Source: JAIVJN01 sp036732565 | Lineage (GTDB): Bacteria > Acidobacteriota > Vicinamibacteria > Vicinamibacterales > UBA2999 | NCBI GenBank assembly: GCA_036732565.1 | Contig: DAINCF010000481.1 | Location: forward strand, 1 to 5,547 | Reading direction: 5' to 3' | Length of the DNA stretch: 5,547 nucleotides | Part shown: piece after piece, positions 1-5,322 of the stretch | Layout: every line of letters begins with the position of its first letter | How positions within the stretch are numbered: position 1 is the stretch's first letter | Notes under the pieces: model-generated | What the model was told of the DNA's origin: nothing | What the model saw: the letters and a program-made list of their open reading frames with translations, nothing else | Databases searched by the model: none | Translations under genes and position numbers: made by a program

Positions 1-2235
1 TTGTGCGACGAGCCCACCGGCAATCTGGACGCCGACACCGCCGGCGTCGTGGCCCGTCGCGTAGAGGGCAGCGGCTTCGATGTAGGCGTGTGCCGCACGT
101 TCGAGGCGCTGCGGCGCGTCGCTGCGAAGATGCGCGTCGCCTTGGGCCAGGACGTGCCTCGCTTGGATCACGGCTCCCGCGGTCAACGACGGGCTGGACG
201 CCCCGCGTCCGCCAGCGTCGTGCGCCTCGCGCGCCGCGTTGGGCGGCACATACGAATAGGCCAACACGTGCGCGAGCTCGGGGGTCGCCTGGGCGACGCG
301 TTCGCGGACCCGGAGGACGTGTTCGTGAAGCGTCAGGAGGTGCTGATAGGTGGCGTCTGGATCCTGGGTGGTGACGGACGTGTTGCGTGCCAGGTCGACG
401 AGCGCCGGCGTCACGTCTCTGGCAAGACGGGCTGGGAGGCCGTCCGTTCGTGCCTCGACGGTGCCCTGCCATTCCGGTTCGATCCCTGCATGTACGAGAC
501 TGGCCGCCACGACATAGTGGTTGGCGGCGGCGCGGTACTCGGCGCGGGCGTCCTGCGCGAGATGGCGGCGGCTGTGGTCGTCCGGGAGTGGCGTCGCGGT
601 GTCGCGCCGATCGATGGCGCGATCCAACGCGCGATTCCCTCGGTCGATCTGCTCACGCGCGAGGAGACCCGCTTCCGGTGATCGCGGCGCCGCCGCGAGG
701 ACGGTCCACGTCTCGAGGAGTTCACCCGCGTCGCCGCGGATGACGGCGGTCAGCCGAGGCACGTCGGCGGCGCGCGCGTGGTCTCGGATGGCGGCCGTGG
801 CCGCCGCACGCTCTCCGGCGCGGAACGCGACGTCGTCCGTGTGCCAGCGCTGCGTGGCGGCGGTATCGAGCGTGTGATCGCGGTTGTACGGATGCGTCCG
901 GTCAACAAACAGCTCTGGGGTCGCGCGCACCACCGCTTCGCGGACGGCATGGGCTGCGGCACGCACGCGGGTGAGGTCCTCTGGCAGCGCCGTGGCGGTC
1001 GCCGCGGCGGCGCGGAACTCGGCGAGCGCCGGTGCGAGATCGTTGGCGAGTTGGAGAGGCAGGCCGTCGGGCCGGTTGGGCTGTTCCTGAGTCGCGGGCC
1101 AGGCGATGCTCGTGTGATAACGAATGGCGGCCTCCAGGTGGAATTCGACGGCGCTGCCGTACTCATCACGCACCCGTTGGTGTTGCACGAGTCGTGCGGG
1201 ATCGTCGCTCGCGCGGAGGGCCTCGCGGTGATGCTGCTCCGCCTCGCGTAACCAGCGGTCGCCAAGAGTGATATCTTCCCGCGCCTCGCGCGCGGCGACC
1301 GCGGACTTCGGGTCGTCGGGAAGGACGACGAACTCCTCGAGCACGTCACCCTGCGCGCTCTCGATCGTGACGCCGAGGTAGCGCAACTCGTTTCGACGCG
1401 CGATGGTCCGTGCCTCCTGGATCATGGCGCCTCGACGCTCGTCGCGGAAGGCGCCTTCCGTGGGATCGCGCCAGCGGCGCGTGTCGACGTCAGACAGGCG
1501 TGGGTCAGGACGCGTCCGTGGCGCGTCTCGTCCGTCGCGAACATCACCGGGACCGTCCGTGTGCCAGCGCTGCGTGTCTGTTGTGTCGAGGGTCCGATCG
1601 TAATTGTACGGATAGGTCCGGTCCGTGAACAGTTCCGGCGTCGCTCGTGCGGCGGTGTCGCGAACCGTATGGGCGGCGGCACGCAGACGGGTCAGATCCT
1701 CCGCCGCGGTGTCCGCCGGAGTACGTTCGCGCTCGAATTCTGCGAGCGCTGGTGCCAGGTCGTCTGCAAGTGGACGCGGTAAGCCGTCGACCTGGTGTGC
1801 CGGCGGATCACTCAGGTTCCGGTGGATGCCGGCGTGATATCGAGCCGCAGCTTGCAGATGAAAATAGGCCACTTGACGATAGGCGTCGCGCGCGTCTGCC
1901 TGCACGAGGAGGCGCTCGGTCGTGTCGGTGAGCTGGAGGGCCTGCTGATGCTTGTGCTCGGCCTCTCGGAGCCAGACGTCCCCGGTCACGATATCTTCGC
2001 GGGCGCGGAGGGCGGCACCGGGAGACCTCGGTTCCTCGGCGTAGACAGTCCATGTCCCGAGCATCTCACCCTGCGCGCTCTGGATACCGGCGCCGACGCC
2101 GTGCTCGAGCGCATCTTGGCGTGCGATGGCTCGTGCCTCTCGGATTACCGCGCCACGGCGCTCGTCACGGAAGGCTTCCTCCGTGGGATCGCGCCAGCGG
2201 TGCGTGTCGGCGTCTGACAGGCGTTCCCAGCTCAT
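1..2235 (-). CDS. Large repeat protein of unknown function (3' end outside the window)
   Basis: Translating the minus strand from the ATG at 2235 gives 745 codons with no stop down to base 1, so the C-terminus is missing. I do not recognise the family. The protein consists of repeats: R1 at residues 6-215, R2 at 247-455, R3 at 456-666, and a partial fourth at about 688-728. R1 and R2 are about 55% identical by hand alignment; R3 is more diverged. Recurrent motifs are DTxRWxD..AFR at the start, GDxWLREAE, YFHLQAAARYHAGI-type helices, DGLPxxLAxDLAPAL, RAAAHxVR and ATPELF.DRT.PYN. The composition (Ala, Arg, Asp, Glu; long amphipathic stretches) suggests a soluble helical-repeat protein. No signal peptide or membrane segment is seen. 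The start is chosen because it overlaps the DUF192 stop as ATGA; there is no strong ribosome binding site, so translational coupling is likely. The opposite strand has several ORFs, but their products are Arg/Ser-rich and lack the coherent repeat pattern. Confidence 0.82.
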   Translation of the reverse strand, partial: MSWERLSDADTHRWRDPTEEAFRDERRGAVIREARAIARQDALEHGVGAGIQSAQGEMLGTWTVYAEEPRSPGAALRAREDIVTGDVWLREAEHKHQQALQLTDTTERLLVQADARDAYRQVAYFHLQAAARYHAGIHRNLSDPPAHQVDGLPRPLADDLAPALAEFERERTPADTAAEDLTRLRAAAHTVRDTAARATPELFTDRTYPYNYDRTLDTTDTQRWHTDGPGDVRDGRDAPRTRPDPRLSDVDTRRWRDPTEGAFRDERRGAMIQEARTIARRNELRYLGVTIESAQGDVLEEFVVLPDDPKSAVAAREAREDITLGDRWLREAEQHHREALRASDDPARLVQHQRVRDEYGSAVEFHLEAAIRYHTSIAWPATQEQPNRPDGLPLQLANDLAPALAEFRAAAATATALPEDLTRVRAAAHAVREAVVRATPELFVDRTHPYNRDHTLDTAATQRWHTDDVAFRAGERAAATAAIRDHARAADVPRLTAVIRGDAGELLETWTVLAAAPRSPEAGLLAREQIDRGNRALDRAIDRRDTATPLPDDHSRRHLAQDARAEYRAAANHYVVAASLVHAGIEPEWQGTVEARTDGLPARLARDVTPALVDLARNTSVTTQDPDATYQHLLTLHEHVLRVRERVAQATPELAHVLAYSYVPPNAAREAHDAGGRGASSPSLTAGAVIQARHVLAQGDAHLRSDAPQRLERAAHAYIEAAALYATGHDAGGVGVQIAGGLVAQ
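52..174 (-). repeat. Partial, degenerate fourth repeat
   Basis: Residues about 688-728 contain AVIQARHVLAQGDAHLR followed by AAHAYIEAAALYATG. These match the GDxWLREAE helix and the HLQAAARYHAGI helix of the other units in order and in approximate spacing. The first part of the unit is replaced by a Gly/Ser/Ala-rich stretch. The unit probably continues past the window edge. The call rests on hand alignment only. Confidence 0.45.
238..870 (-). repeat. Repeat unit R3, diverged copy
   Basis: This codes for residues 456-666. It aligns with R1 and R2 through TQRWHTDDVAFRAGE, GDAGELLETWTV, AREQIDRGNRALDRA, EYRAAANHYVVAASLVHAGI, DGLPARLARDVTPAL and QATPEL. It has lost the DRT.PYN end, carrying SYVPPN instead. 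Its greater distance from R1 and R2 implies that it separated earlier than the R1/R2 duplication. Confidence 0.75.
871..1497 (-). repeat. Repeat unit R2 of the large repeat protein
   Basis: This codes for residues 247-455, beginning LSDVDTRRW and ending DRTHPYNRDHT. It lies 723 bases from R1 at the LSD start. It has no ATG at the position equivalent to the R1 start, because about 30 bases present before R1 are absent here. It is followed directly by R3 (LDTAATQRWHTDDVAFR) without the extra linker found between R1 and R2. Confidence 0.85.
1510..1546 (-). pseudogene. Relic of the DUF192 gene 3' end, now an out-of-frame linker
   Basis: These 37 bases match 2263-2299, inside the 3' end of the intact DUF192 gene, at 35 of 37 positions. 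In the old DUF192 frame both copies read MFATDETRHGRVL with no amino-acid difference. Here the segment is read in the frame of the repeat protein and gives part of the linker GDVRDGRDAPRTRPDPR (within residues 228-246) between R1 and R2. It marks the joint of a tandem duplication that crossed the boundary between the two genes. Confidence 0.85.
1591..2220 (-). repeat. Repeat unit R1 of the large repeat protein
   Basis: This codes for residues 6-215, beginning LSDADTHRW and ending DRTYPYNYDRT. It is the closest relative of R2. At DNA level, 2186-2220 matches 1463-1497 at about 32 of 35 bases, and similarity continues patchily along the unit. The most variable stretch follows the RYHAGI helix (around residues 136-147); DGLP, LAPALAEF, DLTRxRAAAH and ATPELF are nearly invariant between R1 and R2. 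Confidence 0.85.
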
Positions 2236-2777
2236 GGCGTCGTCCGCGTGGCGCGGAGGAGCACGCGTCCGTGACGCGTCTCGTCCGTCGCAAACATCAG
2301 GCGTTGACCGACCTGCAGCGCACGCGCGTCGGCCGTGCCCGCGACGAGTTCGAGCACGAATGTCGCGTTCGTGACGTCCGTGCCGACCAGCGGACACCCG
2401 TCGGTGGTGGTGCACGGCGCCAGATGTGCCGCGATCGCCAGAATGGCGCCGTCGCGCGTGCCCCAGATGGCGTCAATAGGAAATTGCATCTCGTGCATCC
2501 AGATGGGATGCGCGCCCGCCGCTGGCCAGATGAGGAGCAGACCATCGGCCGGCATCGTGGCGTGGCCACGGAGGCCGGCGGCGCGTGTCGCAGGATCGCT
2601 GGCCTGCAACACATGAAGGGCCTCGCCGGACGGGACGAGCACGCGCGTCGGCGTCAGGCGCGGACGTTCAAAAAACGCCCACGCGAACCAGACGGTGACG
2701 CTCGTGAGCAGAAGAACGACGGGCAAAGTCGGCGGTGGTTGAACGCGCATCGGCGTGGGCGCTGGCGAGACGCGCAT
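2232..2777 (-). CDS. DUF192 family protein with N-terminal membrane anchor
   Basis: A 181-residue protein. Residues 18-36 are hydrophobic (LPVVLLLTSVTVWFAWAFF), which makes a signal anchor or uncleaved signal. Residues about 56-161 match the DUF192 pattern: ASDPATRAAGLRGHATMPADGLLLIW in the place of the family's usual AxTxxERxxGLMxRxxLxxxxGMLF, then HPIWMHEMQFPIDAIW for FWMxNTxIPLDIIF, then a dG.IlaI strand, C122 and C128, and VLELVAGTADARALQVGQRL at the end. DUF192 domains are small, usually exported beta-rich proteins whose biochemical role is not established; here it probably faces the periplasm. ATG at 2777 is used; M10 (2750) is possible and would shorten the tail before the anchor. It is the first visible gene of the leftward unit and overlaps the next gene by four bases (ATGA). 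Confidence 0.85.
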   Translation of the reverse strand: MRVSPAPTPMRVQPPPTLPVVLLLTSVTVWFAWAFFERPRLTPTRVLVPSGEALHVLQASDPATRAAGLRGHATMPADGLLLIWPAAGAHPIWMHEMQFPIDAIWGTRDGAILAIAAHLAPCTTTDGCPLVGTDVTNATFVLELVAGTADARALQVGQRLMFATDETRHGRVLLRATRTTP

Positions 2778-2823
2778 GCGGCGTGCGTCTCTGATCTAAG
2801 AGAGGGGGTGTGAGAGAAGGAAC

Positions 2824-2829
2824 TGTCAA
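2824..2829 (-). promoter_or_regulatory. Possible -35 element for the leftward operon
   Basis: The minus strand reads TTGACA here, a perfect sigma-70 -35 hexamer, 47 bases before the DUF192 start. The hexamer at the ideal 17-base spacing (2801-2806, CCCTCT) is poor. The nearest AT-rich -10-like hexamer, TTAGAT at 2794-2799, is 24 bases away, which is too far. The promoter is therefore only suggested. Confidence 0.25.
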
Positions 2830-2869
2830 CGGACACGCCGCATGGCCAGAGAGGCGTGGCGTCGGGCAT

Positions 2870-2887
2870 GTGTCACGGCCGTGGCAC
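2870..2887. promoter_or_regulatory. 18-bp near-palindrome between divergent operons
   Basis: GTGTCACGGCCGTGGCAC is symmetric about its centre except for one T/G pair, with a perfect 10-bp core CACGGCCGTG. It lies 92 bases before the DUF192 start and about 125 bases before the rightward -10, so a dimeric regulator bound here could act on both operons. No regulator gene is adjacent, so the role is inferred. Confidence 0.4.
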
Positions 2888-3003
2888 GCCGTCTGGCGTC
2901 GCGCCTGCACGCGCGGCGGCATGGTGGCGTTTGAGAGGCCTTGGCGGGCGGCGCGACGATCGGTTGAGGTTAGAGCGACCGCATGTGCAGCCCGTTTCGT
3001 GAC

Positions 3004-3019
3004 ATAGAGCGTCTATACT
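3004..3019 (+). promoter_or_regulatory. Candidate promoter -10 with overlapping inverted repeat, before the sigma factor
   Basis: TATACT at 3014-3019 is a good sigma-70 -10 hexamer, rare in such GC-rich DNA. It lies about 37 bases before the sigma-factor ATG, predicting a start of transcription near 3026. The -35 region (2991-2996, CCCGTT) is weak. ATAGA-GCG-TCTAT at 3004-3016 is a perfect 5+3+5 inverted repeat that overlaps the -10 and could be an operator. I see no convincing ECF-type AAC/CGTC pair at proper spacing, so autoregulation by the encoded sigma factor is not shown. Confidence 0.4.
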
Positions 3020-3055
3020 AGTGACTCGGCCATCGCCTTGTCGCTCACGGCTTCT

Positions 3056-3748
3056 ATGGAGCGTCCGCCGCGCGTCTCGTCGTTCGGATTGGTCGATGAA
3101 CACGGCACGCCGCTGCCGGCGGCGGTGCAGGAAGCGTTGTCCGCGCTCGTGCCGCGTCTCGCGCGGGACGTGCCGCAGCTGCGTGATGACGCCGTCATCG
3201 CGGAGCTGCTGGAGAAGGTCGGTCAGACGCTCGTGCGGCGGACCGCCGAGACGCCCATCAAGAACCTGCGTGGGTACGCCTGGGTGGTGCTGCGACGCGC
3301 GGCCGTGCTCTACGTCGAACGGTTCGCCGGGCGCGTCGACCGCGCCACGCTGGCTGGCGATGAAGGTGCCGCGGTTCTGGCGACGTTGGAGACACAGATC
3401 GGCACGGCAGAGGTCATCGAACGCGAGATTCTGTACGATCAGGCGTTGGGTGTCCTCAGTGACGTCGAGCGCCGCATCTGCGCGTACAAACGCTTCGGCT
3501 ACACGAGCGAAGAAATCGGTGAGCGCGAAGGCATGAGCGTGGATGCGGTGAATAGCAGCTACTATCGCTGCAAGCAGAGGATTGGCGAGGTCCTCGGTGG
3601 GGCCGGACACGGTCGCACGGAGGTGCCAGCATCGAGTGAGAGCAGACATTCGCGACCTGACTCGGCCCAAGAGGCCGGACATGAGCACCCCGATGGCAAG
3701 GCAGGCGGACGACACTGGCGCGCCCGGCCGGCGCCCCGTCGCGGATGA
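3056..3748 (+). CDS. ECF-type RNA polymerase sigma factor
   Basis: A 230-residue protein from ATG 3056; an in-frame TTG at 3038 would add six residues. Residues about 20-95 look like a divergent region 2, including PIKNLRGYAWVVLRRAAVLYVERF, where ECF factors recognise the -10. Residues about 125-180 are region 4: ALGVLSDVERRICAYKRFGYT, then the helix-turn-helix SEEIGEREGMSVDAVNSSYYRCKQRIGEVL that binds the -35. Region 3 is absent, as in ECF factors. The last 45 residues are polar and probably unstructured, and their coding DNA overlaps the next gene by 68 bases. The ribosome binding site is weak (no clear GGAG). The next gene looks like the cognate anti-sigma factor. The family call is good, but the subgroup and target genes are unknown. 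Confidence 0.82.
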   Translation: MERPPRVSSFGLVDEHGTPLPAAVQEALSALVPRLARDVPQLRDDAVIAELLEKVGQTLVRRTAETPIKNLRGYAWVVLRRAAVLYVERFAGRVDRATLAGDEGAAVLATLETQIGTAEVIEREILYDQALGVLSDVERRICAYKRFGYTSEEIGEREGMSVDAVNSSYYRCKQRIGEVLGGAGHGRTEVPASSESRHSRPDSAQEAGHEHPDGKAGGRHWRARPAPRRG

Positions 3749-4427
3749 CCGCGACGTTGATGAGCTGCTCACACATGGACAGCTCAATCCCACGCATGAC
3801 GGATGTCTGTCTGACGACATCCTGGAACGCATTGCGCGGCGCTCGCTCCGGCTTACAGATCCCGCGTGTGAGCACGCCGCGTCGTGCTCACGATGCTTCG
3901 CGCGTGTGAGGGCTATGCAAGACGTGTGGGCCGCGGCGGACGGCACGGTGGCCGCAGCCGCGGCCCCACGTGTGACGCCGCGACGCGACAGGGCGTGGCT
4001 CGTCGCGGCGGCGGTCGTCGTGATGGCGATCGGTCTCACCGCGTGGGGGATCTCGGCGTGGCGCGCGCGTTCGTCGCCGACAGGGGCGATGGCGCCGTCA
4101 CAGGTGGCACTGGACCTGCGCGCGTACGCGGCGTGGCGGGATCCGGCCGCTGCGGCGCCGCGGGCGCCGCTGTCGTTGAAACGTGGGCCGCTCACGTTGG
4201 TGATCACACTGCCGGTGGGATCGGCGCCGGGGTTCTATGACGTGCAAGTGCTGGATGCCGACCTGCGCACGTCCCGCGCGACCGGGCGTGGAGAGGCACG
4301 GGAGCATGAGTATCTGACGGTGCTTCGCGTGTCCTTGGACCTGACAGGCGTGGCGCCTGGTCCATACCAGCTCGCGCTGCGGCGAGAGGCGTTCGACTGG
4401 CACCTCTTCCCCGCCGTCGTTGAATAA
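3681..4427 (+). CDS. Membrane anti-sigma-like protein with zinc-type HX3CX2C motif
   Basis: A 248-residue protein. The start at 3681 is set by AAGAGG at 3669-3674, six bases before the ATG; it lies within the 3' end of the sigma gene, so the two are translationally linked. Residues 28-80 form a cytoplasmic anti-sigma domain with C42 and H65-X3-C69-X2-C72, the zinc-associated anti-sigma pattern, followed by an amphipathic helix. Residues 106-127 (WLVAAAVVVMAIGLTAWGISAW) cross the membrane, with arginines on both sides. Residues about 140-248 lie outside and look beta-rich: LTLVITLPVGSAPGFYDVQVLDAD, then LTVLRVSLDLTGVAPGPYQLALRR. The external part probably senses or scaffolds, and the inner part sequesters the sigma factor. 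Zinc binding and pairing are inferred from the motif and gene order. Confidence 0.78.
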   Translation: MSTPMARQADDTGAPGRRPVADDRDVDELLTHGQLNPTHDGCLSDDILERIARRSLRLTDPACEHAASCSRCFARVRAMQDVWAAADGTVAAAAAPRVTPRRDRAWLVAAAVVVMAIGLTAWGISAWRARSSPTGAMAPSQVALDLRAYAAWRDPAAAAPRAPLSLKRGPLTLVITLPVGSAPGFYDVQVLDADLRTSRATGRGEAREHEYLTVLRVSLDLTGVAPGPYQLALRREAFDWHLFPAVVE

Positions 4428-4437
4428 CGCGCGTCCT

Positions 4438-4457
4438 GCGGCGCTATCCTCTGCCGC
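4438..4457. terminator. Weak hairpin between convergent genes
   Basis: GCGGC at 4438-4442 can pair with GCCGC at 4453-4457 around a 10-base loop, in the 40-base gap between the anti-sigma stop and the stop of the gene opposite. There is no T-run on either side, so an intrinsic terminator is only a weak possibility. The rest of the gap shows nothing. Confidence 0.2.
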
Positions 4458-4467
4458 GTGGAATCAG

Positions 4468-5190
4468 CTACTCGAGTGGTGATCGCGCCGCAGTCGCAGA
4501 CGCGGACGCGATCGGCCCCGCAGCGTTCGCCGGCGGCCGCGCCGCAGCCGATGCGCGGACGATGCCGATGTGTTGATCGCCGTGGTCTCCTTCAGAGCGC
4601 CAGAGCCCGACCTTTTTGACTTCCCATCCGCTGGAGTAGCGAGCGGACGCTTTCAGATAGTACCCGCGCCCCCCTGAGTACTTTTCGCGGTGTTCGATGG
4701 ACCTGTCGTTCCCCCCGATCTTGCACTCGAACGTCGCCAGAGCGTCGCCGAAGTGGATGGCGTGCGGTTCCTTCGACGGCTGGGATCCGATAAACGCCTC
4801 CGCTTCGCCGCGTGTCGAGAACGTCGCGCGCCCGCGCTGGTCCCTGAACAGATCGTCATGCCAATGTGATGGGGACCCTTTCCAGGACGCGCAACCAGCG
4901 TCCGTGATGTCGCTCGCAAACACGACCGACACGGTGTACGTGCCCTTGCCGGTGCCGAGGTGTGCGGTATCGTGGAACGTCTCTGCCGCTTTGCGCAACT
5001 CGCTGAAGAGGTCGCGTTCGTGGCGGCTCCACGCAAGGAACACGGTGCTGAGCGTACGTGTGTCGAAGTGGTCCGTCATCGGATTCGACACGTCTTCCAC
5101 ACATTTCGCCACGATCATGGCTTTCGTGCCTGCGGGCATGCGTCGGGCGAGTTCGTGATAGGTGATGCTCTTGATGGTCTGGGTGCTCAT
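4468..5190 (-). CDS. Hypothetical protein, 240 residues, possible accessory-element gene
   Basis: ATG at 5190 is preceded by AGGAG (5202-5206) at 11 bases, an acceptable though long spacing. I do not recognise the family. The N-terminus (MSTQTIKSITYHELARRMPAGTKAMIVAKC) reads as a small mixed fold. Residues 41-70 are a likely helix, HFDTRTLSTVFLAWSRHERD then LFSELRKAAE. Residues 84-160 alternate strands and loops rich in His, Trp and Phe. Residues 176-198 (GYYLKASARYSSGWEVKKVGLW) look like two strands. The last 30 residues are an Ala/Pro/Ser low-complexity tail. Cysteines are at 30, 100 and 156. There is no signal peptide or membrane segment. It lies downstream of, and in the same direction as, the small acidic protein, separated by 132 bases of palindrome-rich DNA. 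A plus-strand ORF opposite it (4697-5158) is judged a shadow. Confidence 0.7.
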   Translation of the reverse strand: MSTQTIKSITYHELARRMPAGTKAMIVAKCVEDVSNPMTDHFDTRTLSTVFLAWSRHERDLFSELRKAAETFHDTAHLGTGKGTYTVSVVFASDITDAGCASWKGSPSHWHDDLFRDQRGRATFSTRGEAEAFIGSQPSKEPHAIHFGDALATFECKIGGNDRSIEHREKYSGGRGYYLKASARYSSGWEVKKVGLWRSEGDHGDQHIGIVRASAAARPPANAAGPIASASATAARSPLE

Positions 5191-5242
5191 GGTGTGTCGG
5201 GCTCCTGGTGTATGGGTGAGGGTCGTTCGGGTGAAGCGTGTG

Positions 5243-5289
5243 GCTCGACGCGTGCGACGCGTCGACGCCGGTGGATGCCGGCGTCGAGC
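5243..5289. repeat. Overlapping inverted and direct repeats around the hairpin
   Basis: GCTCGACGC (5243-5251) is an exact inverse of GCGTCGAGC (5281-5289), an alternative pairing partner for the right arm of the 10-bp hairpin. CGACGCGT occurs twice in a row (5246-5253 and 5255-5262), and CGACGCGTCG (5255-5264) is itself palindromic. Two mutually exclusive foldings are therefore possible in the RNA. Confidence 0.5.
5262..5287. repeat. Strong hairpin between the two minus-strand genes
   Basis: TCGACGCCGG (5262-5271) and CCGGCGTCGA (5278-5287) form a perfect 10-bp stem around the six-base loop TGGATG. The spot is 35 bases after the stop of the small acidic gene and 72 bases before the ATG of the next gene. 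No T-run follows, so it may be an mRNA-stabilising or attenuating hairpin, or a protein-binding site, rather than a classical terminator. Confidence 0.6.
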
Positions 5290-5322
5290 AGGCCGTCACG
5301 TCCTCGCGCGTTCGGTCGTACG

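Larger units (their letters stand above)
2778..3055. other. Divergent intergenic region
   Basis: About 280 bases between the starts of the leftward DUF192 operon and the rightward sigma-factor operon. It holds the 18-bp palindrome, the candidate -35 and the candidate -10 listed separately. I see no RNA gene, no convincing small coding region and no terminator here. Confidence 0.6.

Noticed and set aside
1..681. 226-codon plus-strand ORF at the left edge
   Set aside because: It lies opposite the R3 part of the repeat protein. The minus frame shows repeat conservation, the plus frame does not carry over to the other repeats as a continuous product.
1422..1682. Minus-strand ORF containing MFATDETRHGRVL, as a possible second DUF192 gene
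   Set aside because: Only 13 residues match the DUF192 tail; the rest is out-of-frame reading of the repeat gene. It is a relic, reported as such.
2052..2813. 253-codon plus-strand ORF
   Set aside because: It crosses the DUF192 gene, the ATGA boundary and the R1 start on the other strand, and its product is Arg-rich with no motif. The DUF192 pattern on the minus strand decides.
3745..3748. ATGA at the sigma stop, as a possible start of the anti-sigma gene
   Set aside because: This ATG is not in the anti-sigma frame. The in-frame ATG at 3681 has AAGAGG six bases upstream.
2873..4207. 444-codon minus-strand ORF across the sigma and anti-sigma genes
   Set aside because: The plus strand has recognisable region 4 and HX3CX2C motifs in proper gene order. 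The minus product is Arg/Ser/Ala/His-rich without domain logic and spans two genes and an intergenic region, as antisense frames do in GC-rich DNA.
4697..5158. 153-codon plus-strand ORF opposite the 240-residue gene
   Set aside because: It has no ribosome binding site I can see and no motif. The minus gene has AGGAG and a more protein-like sequence.
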